Below the pieces are notes generated by a model that saw only the letters and a program-made list of their open reading frames with translations, was not told the DNA's origin and did no database searches. 12,878 nucleotides of DNA, taken from the NCBI GenBank assembly GCA_031550435.1, contig JAVBOO010000025.1, positions 1 through 12,878 of the forward strand, in the 5' to 3' direction. This document shows positions 6,914 through 12,730 of this stretch, one piece after another. A program made the translations under genes and the position numbers. Origin of the DNA: JAVBOO01 sp031550435 (lineage in GTDB: Bacteria; Bacillota; Clostridia; Lachnospirales; WRAX01). Numbering within the stretch: position 1 is the first letter of the stretch; each line of letters starts with the position of its first letter.

Positions 6914-7097
6914 AGACACTCCTTTAAATAATTCGCCTGCCCTTTGCGGACGAGGGTGCTTATATTTATCCCTTGCGGGCTTGAGGGGGATTGAGTCGAC
7001 AAGTTTAACGAACGGTTTGATTGTCTCCTCAACAGAAAAACCGAATCGGAAAAACAAGCAAGCGCGCTTTACCCGTTTTCAGCTTTATCCGCAATAA

Positions 7098-7126
7098 ATC
7101 ATAACGGGTTAAGAGCCGAAGGTCAA
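7098..7126 (-). promoter_or_regulatory. sigma-A promoter of lplA
   Basis: On the minus strand TTGACC (7126-7121), a 17-base spacer and TATGAT (7103-7098) match sigma-A well. The start would be near 7091, giving a long leader before lplA. Confidence 0.7.
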
Positions 7127-7139
7127 GTAATGTTAAATA

Positions 7140-7177
7140 TTGGCATTAAATTCGTTATGCCAAAAACTGTTTTTGGC
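7140..7177. repeat. Two overlapping inverted repeats between lplA and iscR promoters
   Basis: TTGGCAT (7140-7146) and ATGCCAA (7157-7163) form one inverted repeat; GCCAAAAA (7159-7166) and TTTTTGGC (7170-7177) form another. They share 7159-7163, so only one can form at a time. They lie outside both predicted transcripts, which favours protein binding sites. A further direct TTGGCAT lies at 7290-7296, at the iscR start point. Confidence 0.5.
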
Positions 7178-7259
7178 GGCAACTACAGCCACTTCTATAT
7201 TTTATTTCCTTAGCAAGAAAAGGCCAATCCGGCTTTGTTTTTAATTCCTACTAAATCAC

Positions 7260-7288
7260 TTGACATTGTTGTAACGCTGTGCTATTAT
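7260..7288 (+). promoter_or_regulatory. sigma-A promoter of iscR-iscS
   Basis: TTGACA at 7260-7265, a 17-base spacer and TATTAT at 7283-7288. Transcription should start near 7295, which excludes the long upstream extension of the iscR frame. Fe-S units of this kind are commonly repressed by IscR itself. CCTACTAAAT just upstream could be a half site, but no symmetrical partner is present. Confidence 0.8.
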
Positions 7289-7348
7289 CTTGGCATAAGG
7301 CGACAAGCCGGTGTTTTTATCCGCCTGCCGCCGTCTAGGGGTGAGGAA

Positions 7349-7792
7349 TTGAAAATCACGACAAAAGGGCGTTACGGCCTGAAAGCTATAATTGATATAG
7401 CCATAGCGACTCAGCGTGAAAAATGCGTAAACCTGCGAACTATCGCTACAACGCATGGGATCTCCGACAGTTATCTCGAGCAGATTATTTCCCAGCTTAA
7501 AAAAGCGGGGCTTGTTGTGAGCACAAGGGGGGCGCAGGGCGGCTATCTCCTGAGTACCGGTGCTTCGGAAATATCGGTCGGTGATGTACTTCGTGTTTTG
7601 GAGGGCTCGCTCTCTCCCGTTGAATGCGTTGAATCCGGTGAGGCCGCTTGCGGCACGGGAGACTGCGGAAGCTGCAGTACAAAGTCCGTGTGGGGCAAGA
7701 TGTATTCGAGCGTTAATACGGTTGTCGATTCAATCACACTGCAAGACCTTGTAAACGATGCGCTGCAAAAAGGAGAAGAAACCCATGAATAA
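7349..7792 (+). CDS. iscR: Rrf2 family Fe-S regulator, IscR type
   Basis: The 147-residue protein starts KITTKGRYGLKAIIDIA after the initiator. It has a winged helix (recognition region ISDSYLEQIISQLKKAGLV, residues 38-56), the wing TRGAQGGYLL, and a C-terminal Cys-rich segment. Cysteines 93, 101, 106 and 109 resemble the cluster-binding triad of IscR, whereas the CymR branch lacks them. It should sense Fe-S status and control this unit. Initiation is at TTG 7349: the promoter lies downstream of earlier candidate starts, the family begins here, and GGGGTG precedes it. The stop overlaps the iscS start by eight bases. Confidence 0.9.
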   Translation: MKITTKGRYGLKAIIDIAIATQREKCVNLRTIATTHGISDSYLEQIISQLKKAGLVVSTRGAQGGYLLSTGASEISVGDVLRVLEGSLSPVECVESGEAACGTGDCGSCSTKSVWGKMYSSVNTVVDSITLQDLVNDALQKGEETHE

Positions 7793-8957
7793 CATATATT
7801 TTGACAATGCGGCAACAACCGCCGTTTTGCCGGCAGTTTTTGATGAAATGAAACCGTATTTCTGCGAGCACTACGGAAATCCGTCCAGCATATACGACAT
7901 ATCAAGAAACTCGAAAGCCGCACTCGGCCTTGCGAGAGAGAGAATAGCAAAGTCCATTAATGCGCTCCCCGAGGAAATATTCTTTTCAGGTTCGGGAACC
8001 GAAGCCGATAACTGGGCAATCAAAGGTATTGCCGAGTTAAACAGGCAAAAAGGAAAACATATTATAACAAGCGCCATAGAGCATCACGCAGTGCTTCACA
8101 CCTGCGAATACCTTGAGCGCAACGGCTTCGAGATAACTTATCTGCCCGTTGACGAGTACGGTTCTGTCAGGCTTGAGGATCTAAAAAGCGCCGTCAGAGA
8201 TGATACCGTCCTCATTACCGTAATGTTTGCGAACAACGAGATCGGAACGATACAGCCGGTTGCCGAAATCGGAGCGTTTGCCCGTTCAAAAGGCATAGCG
8301 TTCCATACCGACGCTATCCAGGCGTTCGGGCATGTACCGATTGATGTTAAAGAAATGAATATAGATTTGATGTCCCTTTCCGCTCATAAGATTCACGGGC
8401 CGAAGGGCATCGGCGCTCTGTATGTCAGAAAAGGCGTTCGCCTCCCGTCGTTTATTCACGGGGGAGCACAGGAAAGAGGCCGCAGAGCGGGAACGGAAAA
8501 CGTCGCCGGCATAGTCGGCTTCGGAAAAGCCGCAGAAATCGCAATTTCGTGTATGGAAACGGAGATGCCGCGTATAAAAGCGCTCAGGGACAGGCTGATT
8601 AAAGGTGTTTTGAGTACAATACCTTACAGCAGGTTAAACGGGCACAGTGAAAATCGCCTGCCCGGAAATGCAAACATTTCCTTTGAGTTTATCGAAGGTG
8701 AGTCCATACTTTTGATGTTGGACATGAGCGGCATATATGCTTCAAGCGGTTCGGCCTGCACATCCGGCTCGCTCGACCCTTCGCATGTTCTTCTCGCAAT
8801 CGGTCTTCCGCATGAAAAGGCGCACGGCTCTTTGCGCATGTCCTTGGATTACGGAAACACGGGCGAAGAAGTGGAGTTTGTCATCAAGACTCTTAAACCG
8901 ATAATACAAAGACTTAGAGATATGTCGCCGCTATACGAAGAGTTTATGAAGAAATAG
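7785..8957 (+). CDS. iscS: Cysteine desulfurase (IscS/NifS)
   Basis: A PLP enzyme that takes sulfur from cysteine as a persulfide and passes it to the scaffold IscU. The 390-residue protein begins MNNIYFDNAATT. The PLP lysine is Lys202 in SAHKIHGPKG, preceded by HTDAIQAFG (174-182) and the PLP-stacking His101 in EHHAVL. The catalytic Cys325 sits in SSGSACTSGS, and RAGTEN is at 234-239. The active-site loop is of the group I type. ATG 7785 has AGGAGA eight bases upstream and overlaps the iscR stop, which means coupled translation. All key residues are present. Confidence 0.95.
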   Translation: MNNIYFDNAATTAVLPAVFDEMKPYFCEHYGNPSSIYDISRNSKAALGLARERIAKSINALPEEIFFSGSGTEADNWAIKGIAELNRQKGKHIITSAIEHHAVLHTCEYLERNGFEITYLPVDEYGSVRLEDLKSAVRDDTVLITVMFANNEIGTIQPVAEIGAFARSKGIAFHTDAIQAFGHVPIDVKEMNIDLMSLSAHKIHGPKGIGALYVRKGVRLPSFIHGGAQERGRRAGTENVAGIVGFGKAAEIAISCMETEMPRIKALRDRLIKGVLSTIPYSRLNGHSENRLPGNANISFEFIEGESILLMLDMSGIYASSGSACTSGSLDPSHVLLAIGLPHEKAHGSLRMSLDYGNTGEEVEFVIKTLKPIIQRLRDMSPLYEEFMKK

Positions 8958-9086
8958 TAACTTCGATTTAAAACGGGATGATACGAACGTGTTTATTCCG
9001 GGTAAACGCTGATTAATCAACTTTGGACGGATACTCAGCCTTAAATCACTATAAAAAGTAAGAAACCGATATACGGAGGAATTATA

Positions 9087-9536
9087 ATGGACTACTCAAA
9101 AGAAGTAATGGATCATTTCATGCACCCAAGAAATATGGGCGAAATTGAAGACGCAAGCGGACAGGGCATGGTCGGAAACGCCCGTTGCGGAGATATTATG
9201 AAGGTATATCTTCAAATAGAAGACGGTATCATCAAGGACGCGAAGTTCAAAACTTTCGGCTGCGGAGCTGCTATTGCTACAAGCAGTATGGCAACCGAGC
9301 TTGTTAAGGGCAAGACTCTTCAAGATGCCCTCACGGTTACAAATAAAGCTGTTATGGAAGCGCTGAACGGTCTTCCGCCTGTGAAGGTGCATTGTTCGTG
9401 TCTGGCAGAAGAAGCCCTTCATGCGGCTCTTTGGGACTATGCGCAGAAAAACGGCGTAGAGATTGAAGGCCTGAAACCTCCCGTAAACGATATACACGAG
9501 CACAGTGAGGAAAAGGAGTTTGAATGCGGCGAATAG
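9087..9536 (+). CDS. iscU: Fe-S cluster scaffold IscU (NifU N-terminal type)
   Basis: The 149-residue protein assembles [2Fe-2S] clusters using sulfur from IscS. Ligands are Cys34 and Asp36 (NARCGD), Cys59 (FGCGAAIA), and His102-Cys103 (VHCSCLAEEA). A fourth cysteine, Cys105, follows in a C-x-C arrangement, and another lies near the C-terminus (FECGE). There is no NifU-like ferredoxin or C-terminal Nfu domain. The start has GGAGG nearby (9075-9079). It lies 129 bases after iscS, with no convincing separate promoter or terminator between, so it is probably in the same operon. MnmA, often next in Clostridia, is not here. Confidence 0.94.
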   Translation: MDYSKEVMDHFMHPRNMGEIEDASGQGMVGNARCGDIMKVYLQIEDGIIKDAKFKTFGCGAAIATSSMATELVKGKTLQDALTVTNKAVMEALNGLPPVKVHCSCLAEEALHAALWDYAQKNGVEIEGLKPPVNDIHEHSEEKEFECGE

Positions 9537-9584
9537 TGAGGCAAGGCCGCATACCGCAATAAAAATCACAATATCCCGGTTTAG

Positions 9585-9640
9585 CAAAGGGGCTGTATCA
9601 CCACGATTTTTTCAAAAATCGTTTTGATGCAGCCCCTTTG
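9585..9640. terminator. Nested 56-base palindrome between convergent iscU and dut
   Basis: The outer stem CAAAGGGGCTG (9585-9595) pairs perfectly with CAGCCCCTTTG (9630-9640), then a U-G pair and ATCA/TGAT. The inner stem ACGATTTTT (9603-9611) pairs with AAAAATCGT (9614-9622). It is the only strong hairpin between the two convergent transcripts and probably serves as a terminator in both directions, although the T-runs outside it are short. Confidence 0.7.
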
Positions 9641-9669
9641 TAAAATTTCGGTTTAAACAGTTATTGAGG

Positions 9670-9713
9670 CCCGCTGAGCCGGTATAAGCGGGTGATTAAA
9701 CAGCATGGTTTAA
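9670..9713. repeat. Small inverted repeats beyond the dut stop
   Basis: CCCGCT (9670-9675) pairs with AGCGGG (9687-9692), and TTAAAC (9696-9701) with GTTTAA (9708-9713). The stems are short and have no T-run on the minus strand, so at best they assist termination of dut. Confidence 0.3.
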
Positions 9714-9725
9714 CCGAGAGATCAA

Positions 9726-10166
9726 CTACACCCCGGTATGACCGAAGCCCCCTGTTCCTCTTTCCGTTTCGTCCAGCTCGGTTACGGCAGCCCATTTGAT
9801 TTGCTGAATTTTATTAATCACCATCTGAGCTATGCGGTCACCGCGCTTTATCTCAAAGCCCTGTTTGCCGTGGTTTATCAGTATTACACGTATTTCGCCC
9901 CTATAGTCGGCATCTATCGTTCCCGGAGAATTAAGCGTCGTAACGCCGAATTTTGCCGCCAGCCCGCTTCTTGGCCGTATCTGCGCTTCATAGTACGGAG
10001 GAAGCGCAATTTTTATCCCCGTGGGTATGGTCATAAACTCGCCGGGAGCAAGCACTGTCTTTTCCGTAACCGCCGCGTATAAATCCATACCGGCGGACTG
10101 ATCTGTTTGGTAAGAAGGCAGCGGCAAATCCGGCGCCATGTTTATTATCCTAACGTTATTTTCCAC
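9726..10166 (-). CDS. dut: Deoxyuridine 5'-triphosphate nucleotidohydrolase (dUTPase)
   Basis: The 146-residue trimeric-type dUTPase hydrolyses dUTP to dUMP and pyrophosphate, keeping uracil out of DNA and feeding dTMP synthesis. All five motifs are present: SAGMDLYAA (24-32), RPRSGLAAKFG (64-74), GTIDADYRGEI (82-92) with catalytic Asp87-region residues, RGDRIAQMV (108-116), and the C-terminal RGTGGFGHTG. The start is GTG at 10166, with GAGGGG eight bases upstream inside the preceding gene. It overlaps the peptidase gene by 11 bases, so the two are translationally coupled. Confidence 0.95.
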   Translation of the reverse strand: MENNVRIINMAPDLPLPSYQTDQSAGMDLYAAVTEKTVLAPGEFMTIPTGIKIALPPYYEAQIRPRSGLAAKFGVTTLNSPGTIDADYRGEIRVILINHGKQGFEIKRGDRIAQMVINKIQQIKWAAVTELDETERGTGGFGHTGV

Positions 10167-11412
10167 TGATAAGCCCCTCTAAGTCTATGTTTTTCAACCT
10201 GCCAACCGCTGATATGCTCATACTGCCAACATCGAGTACAGTATCGGTAAGCCGCTTTATATCCTGTTTTTCGACCCTGTCTATTTTTGCGATAACGTCA
10301 TCGGGCGTGAGTATACGCTTGAGCAAAAGTTGAGAACGTCCGATTGAGCTCATTCTGGCCGCGGAACTTTCAAGACTCAGAACATAGTTGCTCTTGAGCT
10401 GTTCTTTTGTACGCTCAAGCTGAGTATCAGAGATATCATCTCTTTTAACATCACGGATTTCTTCCAGTATATATTTTACAGCGTCTCCGGCTTGCAGAGG
10501 GTTAAGAGCGGCGTATATAAGAAACAGGCCGGTATCAACATAACTCTGGGAATATGAATAAATCGAATATACCAATCCCTTGTCTTCCCTGATCTTGCGG
10601 AATAGCCTTGAACTCATGCCTCCGCCGAAAAGCGCGTTAAATGCCGAAAGGGCATACGACATATCGGAGTCGAGCGCTATGCCCGGAAAAGCAAGGCAGA
10701 CGTGCAGCTGTTCGATCTTCTTCTCGGCCGAGACGACGGCCTTCGTATAGCTCGAGTCGAAACCGGGCATGTCGCTGTCTTCGCTGCTGTAGTCCGCAAA
10801 ATATTTCTCTATCTTTTTAATCATCTCCGGAGTCTTGAAGTTTCCGGCAATTGCGACAACGGTGTTGCGCGGGCTGTAATGTGTTTTTATATATTTAATA
10901 AAATCATCGTGCCTAAAGTTTGCTATGGACTTTTTCGTTCCGAGTATAGGAGAACCGAGAGGGTTGCCGGCATAGGTCTTGCCCTGCAAAATATCGTGCA
11001 CAAGGTCCTCGGGGGTATCCTCATACATGTTTATCTCTTCGATTATTACGTTTCGTTCCTTTTCTATTTCGGCATCGTCAAAACTTGAGTTAAAGAACAT
11101 ATCGGCAAGTATTTCCAGAGCTAGGTCAAAATGTGTATCGAGTACTCTCGTATAATAACAGGTATGTTCTTTAGATGTATAGGCGTTCAGCTGTCCGCCG
11201 ATAGCATCGGTTTCATCGGCAATTTGCTTTGCGCTGCGATTTTTCGTTCCCTTAAACATCATGTGCTCTATAAAATGGGAAATGCCGTTTTCTTCCGGGC
11301 GTTCGTTCCTCGAACCGTTTTTCACCCAAAAACCGAATGATATACTTCTTACAAAAGGTATTTCCTCAAGTACTATAGTTAGGCCGTTAGCCAACTCGAT
11401 TTTTTCGACCAT
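10156..11412 (-). CDS. mlpA: M16 family zinc peptidase (YmxG/MlpA type)
   Basis: The 418-residue protein has the inverted zinc motif HFIEH at residues 46-50 and the downstream third ligand in NVIIEEINMYED (Glu125 or Glu126). The second half carries the non-catalytic M16 domain with FNALFGGGMSSRLFRKIREDKGLVYSI. This matches the one-chain bacterial peptidases related to mitochondrial processing peptidase; the substrate is not known. No signal peptide precedes the chosen start. ATG 11412 has GGGAGA six bases upstream. The frame runs open to 11571 but those starts have no site. A possible weak promoter (TTAAAA, N17, CATAAT) lies at 11559-11531. Confidence 0.9.
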   Translation of the reverse strand: MVEKIELANGLTIVLEEIPFVRSISFGFWVKNGSRNERPEENGISHFIEHMMFKGTKNRSAKQIADETDAIGGQLNAYTSKEHTCYYTRVLDTHFDLALEILADMFFNSSFDDAEIEKERNVIIEEINMYEDTPEDLVHDILQGKTYAGNPLGSPILGTKKSIANFRHDDFIKYIKTHYSPRNTVVAIAGNFKTPEMIKKIEKYFADYSSEDSDMPGFDSSYTKAVVSAEKKIEQLHVCLAFPGIALDSDMSYALSAFNALFGGGMSSRLFRKIREDKGLVYSIYSYSQSYVDTGLFLIYAALNPLQAGDAVKYILEEIRDVKRDDISDTQLERTKEQLKSNYVLSLESSAARMSSIGRSQLLLKRILTPDDVIAKIDRVEKQDIKRLTDTVLDVGSMSISAVGRLKNIDLEGLISGK

Positions 11413-11736
11413 TATTTTCTCCCGGAACATTATATTTTTGCTTTTATTCATACACTGCGCCGCTGACCCCTGCGGATCATGGGTTGTCGGTGTCGGATTT
11501 CCAAAAAACTTAATTTCAGACGCAGTAATAATTATGATTACCAAAGCTGTGTTTTTTAACCAACCTAGCATATTTAAGCGGCAGTGAGAAAATTCTCTCC
11601 CACTTTATCAAAACCAAAAGATATAAAGATTATCCGCAGTATTTCGATTATAGCACGGACGAGTACAGGTGGTAAACATTAAATTCGCGGAATAATTTGC
11701 CGAGGAAATTGAAAAAATAGCTTAGAGGTGAAGTTT
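11413..11736. other. Divergent intergenic region between mlpA and spoVAE
   Basis: No gene is supported. A minus-strand frame continues upstream of mlpA with a hydrophobic start (MLGWLKNTALVIIII), but it lacks an SD and its later residues look non-coding. An AT-rich inverted repeat GTAAT/ATTAC sits at 11525-11541 beside the weak minus-strand promoter candidate. On the plus strand I found no clear sigma-A, sigma-F or sigma-G promoter for spoVAE. Confidence 0.4.
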
Positions 11737-12090
11737 ATGGATTACTTAATAAGTTTTCTCGTCGGAGGAGCAATTTGCGTGATAGGACAAATACTGCTCG
11801 ATAAAACGAAGCTGTCAAATGCAAGAATACTCGTAATATTTGTGGTTTCCGGCTGTATACTGACGGGCTTCGGAATATATGACAAACTGGTTGATTTTGC
11901 AAAGGCCGGGGCAACAGTACCGCTCCCGGGCTTCGGCTACGCTCTCACAAAGGGTGTCATCGACGAAGTAAGCAATGTCGGCTTTTCAGGAATATTCACG
12001 GGGTCTCTTAAGGCGACAGCGGCGGGAATAACATCCGCAATGCTTTTCGGCCTGCTTGCTTCCTTCGCGTTCACATCAAAAGAAAAATGA
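11737..12090 (+). CDS. spoVAE: Stage V sporulation protein AE (SpoVAE)
   Basis: The 117-residue membrane protein has the length and sequence of SpoVAE: FLVGGAICVIGQILLDKTKL at the N-terminus, then ARILVIFVVSGCIL, AGATVPLPGFGYALTKGV, and GITSAMLFGLLASF. Three hydrophobic segments lie near residues 3-21, 29-50 and 92-112. It is part of the SpoVA channel that moves dipicolinic acid into the forespore. ATG 11737 follows AGAGGTGA at 11724-11731; a GTG at 11728 lies inside that site. spoVAC and spoVAD, normally its immediate neighbours, are not adjacent on either side. Confidence 0.92.
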   Translation: MDYLISFLVGGAICVIGQILLDKTKLSNARILVIFVVSGCILTGFGIYDKLVDFAKAGATVPLPGFGYALTKGVIDEVSNVGFSGIFTGSLKATAAGITSAMLFGLLASFAFTSKEK

Positions 12091-12153
12091 CGACAATTAG
12101 CAACGTTTAAATTTTTCGCGCACAACGGAATACATCGGTAAGGAAGAAATAGT

Positions 12154-12183
12154 GCCGGAGCTTGTGGTTTAACAGGCTCCGGC
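12154..12183 (+). terminator. Hairpin terminator after spoVAE
   Basis: GCCGGAGCTTGT (12154-12165) pairs with ACAGGCTCCGGC (12172-12183) over 12 pairs including one G-U, around a 6-base loop. The tail GGTTTGT is only moderately T-rich, so efficiency is uncertain. Confidence 0.7.
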
Positions 12184-12200
12184 GGTTTGTCCGAGTTAAA

Positions 12201-12284
12201 ACTTATCACGTTTTGGAGTAACGTAAGTTGGGGAGGTGGTTGAAAAGCTAATGCGGCCCTTTATCTCATGATGCGTACCACCTC
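12201..12284. repeat. Two further inverted repeats before the spoIIID-like gene
   Basis: ACGTT (12208-12212) and AACGT (12220-12224), extended by ACTT/AAGT, form one bulged hairpin. GAGGTGGT (12233-12240) and ACCACCTC (12277-12284) form an 8-bp stem with a 36-base loop. No reading frame is credible here. They sit in a row with the elements at 12154, 12291 and 12376. Confidence 0.45.
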
Positions 12285-12290
12285 GGCAGT

Positions 12291-12343
12291 ATTACATCGG
12301 CCACAAAATATAGGAAAACGCTATATTTTATTGCCGATGTAAT
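12291..12343. repeat. Palindromic repeat, copy 2 (53 bases)
   Basis: ATTACATCGGC (12291-12301) pairs perfectly with GCCGATGTAAT (12333-12343), and AAAATATAG (12305-12313) with CTATATTTT (12321-12329), leaving a 7-base loop and a small internal mismatch. The right half matches 2658-2680 at 21 of 23 positions. It looks like a small dispersed palindromic element, and there is no coding capacity in it. Confidence 0.7.
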
Positions 12344-12359
12344 AAGTATAAGCCCGCAA

Positions 12360-12389
12360 ATCATAAACAATGAAACCTCCTCATATACT
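12360..12389 (+). promoter_or_regulatory. Possible sigma-E promoter of the spoIIID-like gene
   Basis: ATCATAAA near 12360-12366 and CATATACT at 12382-12389, about 15 bases apart, resemble the mother-cell sigma-E pattern (ATA-type -35, CATACAAT-like -10). spoIIID is known to be transcribed by sigma-E. The match is imperfect and the call rests partly on gene identity. Confidence 0.35.
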
Positions 12390-12413
12390 GAAAAAGAACG
12401 AGTATTGAGGAGG
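12376..12413 (+). promoter_or_regulatory. Hairpin covering the ribosome binding site of the spoIIID-like gene
   Basis: CCTCCTCATATACT (12376-12389) pairs with AGTATTGAGGAGG (12401-12413), with one bulged base and a loop of about 11. The second arm contains the SD AGGAGGG (12408-12414) of the gene at 12423. A transcript entering from upstream would bury the SD; one starting near 12396 would lack the first arm. Confidence 0.55.
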
Positions 12414-12422
12414 GCAATTTCT

Positions 12423-12563
12423 TTGAAACAATATATAGAAGAAAGAGCCATAGAGGTTGCAAATTTTATTATAAATTCAAATGCGACTGTTAGGGAGACA
12501 GCTAAGAGATTTGGAATCAGCAAATCTACCGTACATATGGGTGTAATGAAATGGAGCGCATAG
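12423..12563 (+). pseudogene. spoIIID: Truncated sporulation regulator SpoIIID
   Basis: Starting at TTG 12423, eight bases after AGGAGGG, the frame encodes 46 residues. Residues 1-38 match SpoIIID: KQYIEERAIEVANFII, then ATVRETAKRFGISKSTVH, the helix-turn-helix. SpoIIID is a mother-cell DNA-binding regulator of about 80-95 residues. After STVH the family continues KD-x-TERLP; here it reads MGVMKWSA and stops at 12561-12563. No other frame restores the family sequence up to the window end, so this is not a simple frameshift. The C-terminal basic helix needed for DNA binding is missing. It may be a decayed copy, or the 5' part of a gene split by inserted DNA. Confidence 0.75.
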
Positions 12564-12730
12564 TCTGGGTTATCCGATGAATACAAGGTTTGAGATTTTG
12601 AAACCGTTCCAAAACGGGGTGTTACGTCCTTGTGGTCGTGATGGTAAGTTTATAATCGGGTGAGTTATGGGATGAAAAAGCCGCTGTGGTTTGCAGGAAT
12701 GCAGACTTCAGCGGTTGTTTGTTTGGGTGA
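12564..12730. other. Unassigned DNA after the SpoIIID break
   Basis: A 28-codon frame at 12577-12663 (MNTRFEILKPFQNGVLRPCG) has no recognisable family and no SD. A hairpin AGCCGCTG/CAGCGGTT (12679-12686 with 12709-12716), enclosing a small TGCA/TGCA stem and followed by a GT-rich, T-containing tail, looks like a terminator. No complete gene is supported. Confidence 0.4.
12679..12724 (+). terminator. Terminator-like hairpin upstream of the HsdS fragment
   Basis: AGCCGCTG (12679-12686) pairs with CAGCGGTT (12709-12716) including one G-U, an inner TGCA/TGCA stem sits in the loop, and GTTTGTTT follows. It sits directly before the start-less HsdS frame, with no confident gene ahead of it. Confidence 0.5.

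Larger units (their letters stand above)
6914..7348. other. Divergent lplA/iscR control region
   Basis: No gene is supported in these ~435 bases. They hold the lplA promoter (7098-7126), its ~178-nt leader toward 6914, the iscR promoter (7260-7288) and several palindromes. The lplA leader stays open in the lplA frame to a TTG at 7057, which I take as chance. No known riboswitch was recognised in it. Confidence 0.6.

Noticed and set aside
6914..7057. N-terminal extension of LplA
   Set aside because: It starts at TTG without an SD, while ATG 6913 has AAGGAG and matches the family start.
7195..7206. A third match (CTATATTTTATT) to the palindromic repeat
   Set aside because: Only 12 AT-rich bases match, there is no opposing arm and the flanks differ, so chance is likely.
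7245..7262. IscR or CymR operator at CCTACTAAAT
   Set aside because: Only one half site is visible, with no symmetrical partner.
7235..7348. N-terminal extension of IscR
   Set aside because: It would begin upstream of the predicted transcription start near 7295.
11413..11571. N-terminal extension of the M16 peptidase with a hydrophobic start
   Set aside because: The family begins at the internal ATG 11412, which has a good SD; the extension contains non-protein-like sequence.
11640..11720. sigma-F or sigma-G promoter for spoVAE
   Set aside because: GGTAAACATTA and nearby ATA motifs match only loosely and the spacing is off.
12266..12586. A 106-codon hydrophobic frame on the minus strand
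   Set aside because: It runs through the palindromes and antisense to the SpoIIID-like gene, has no SD, and resembles no family I know.
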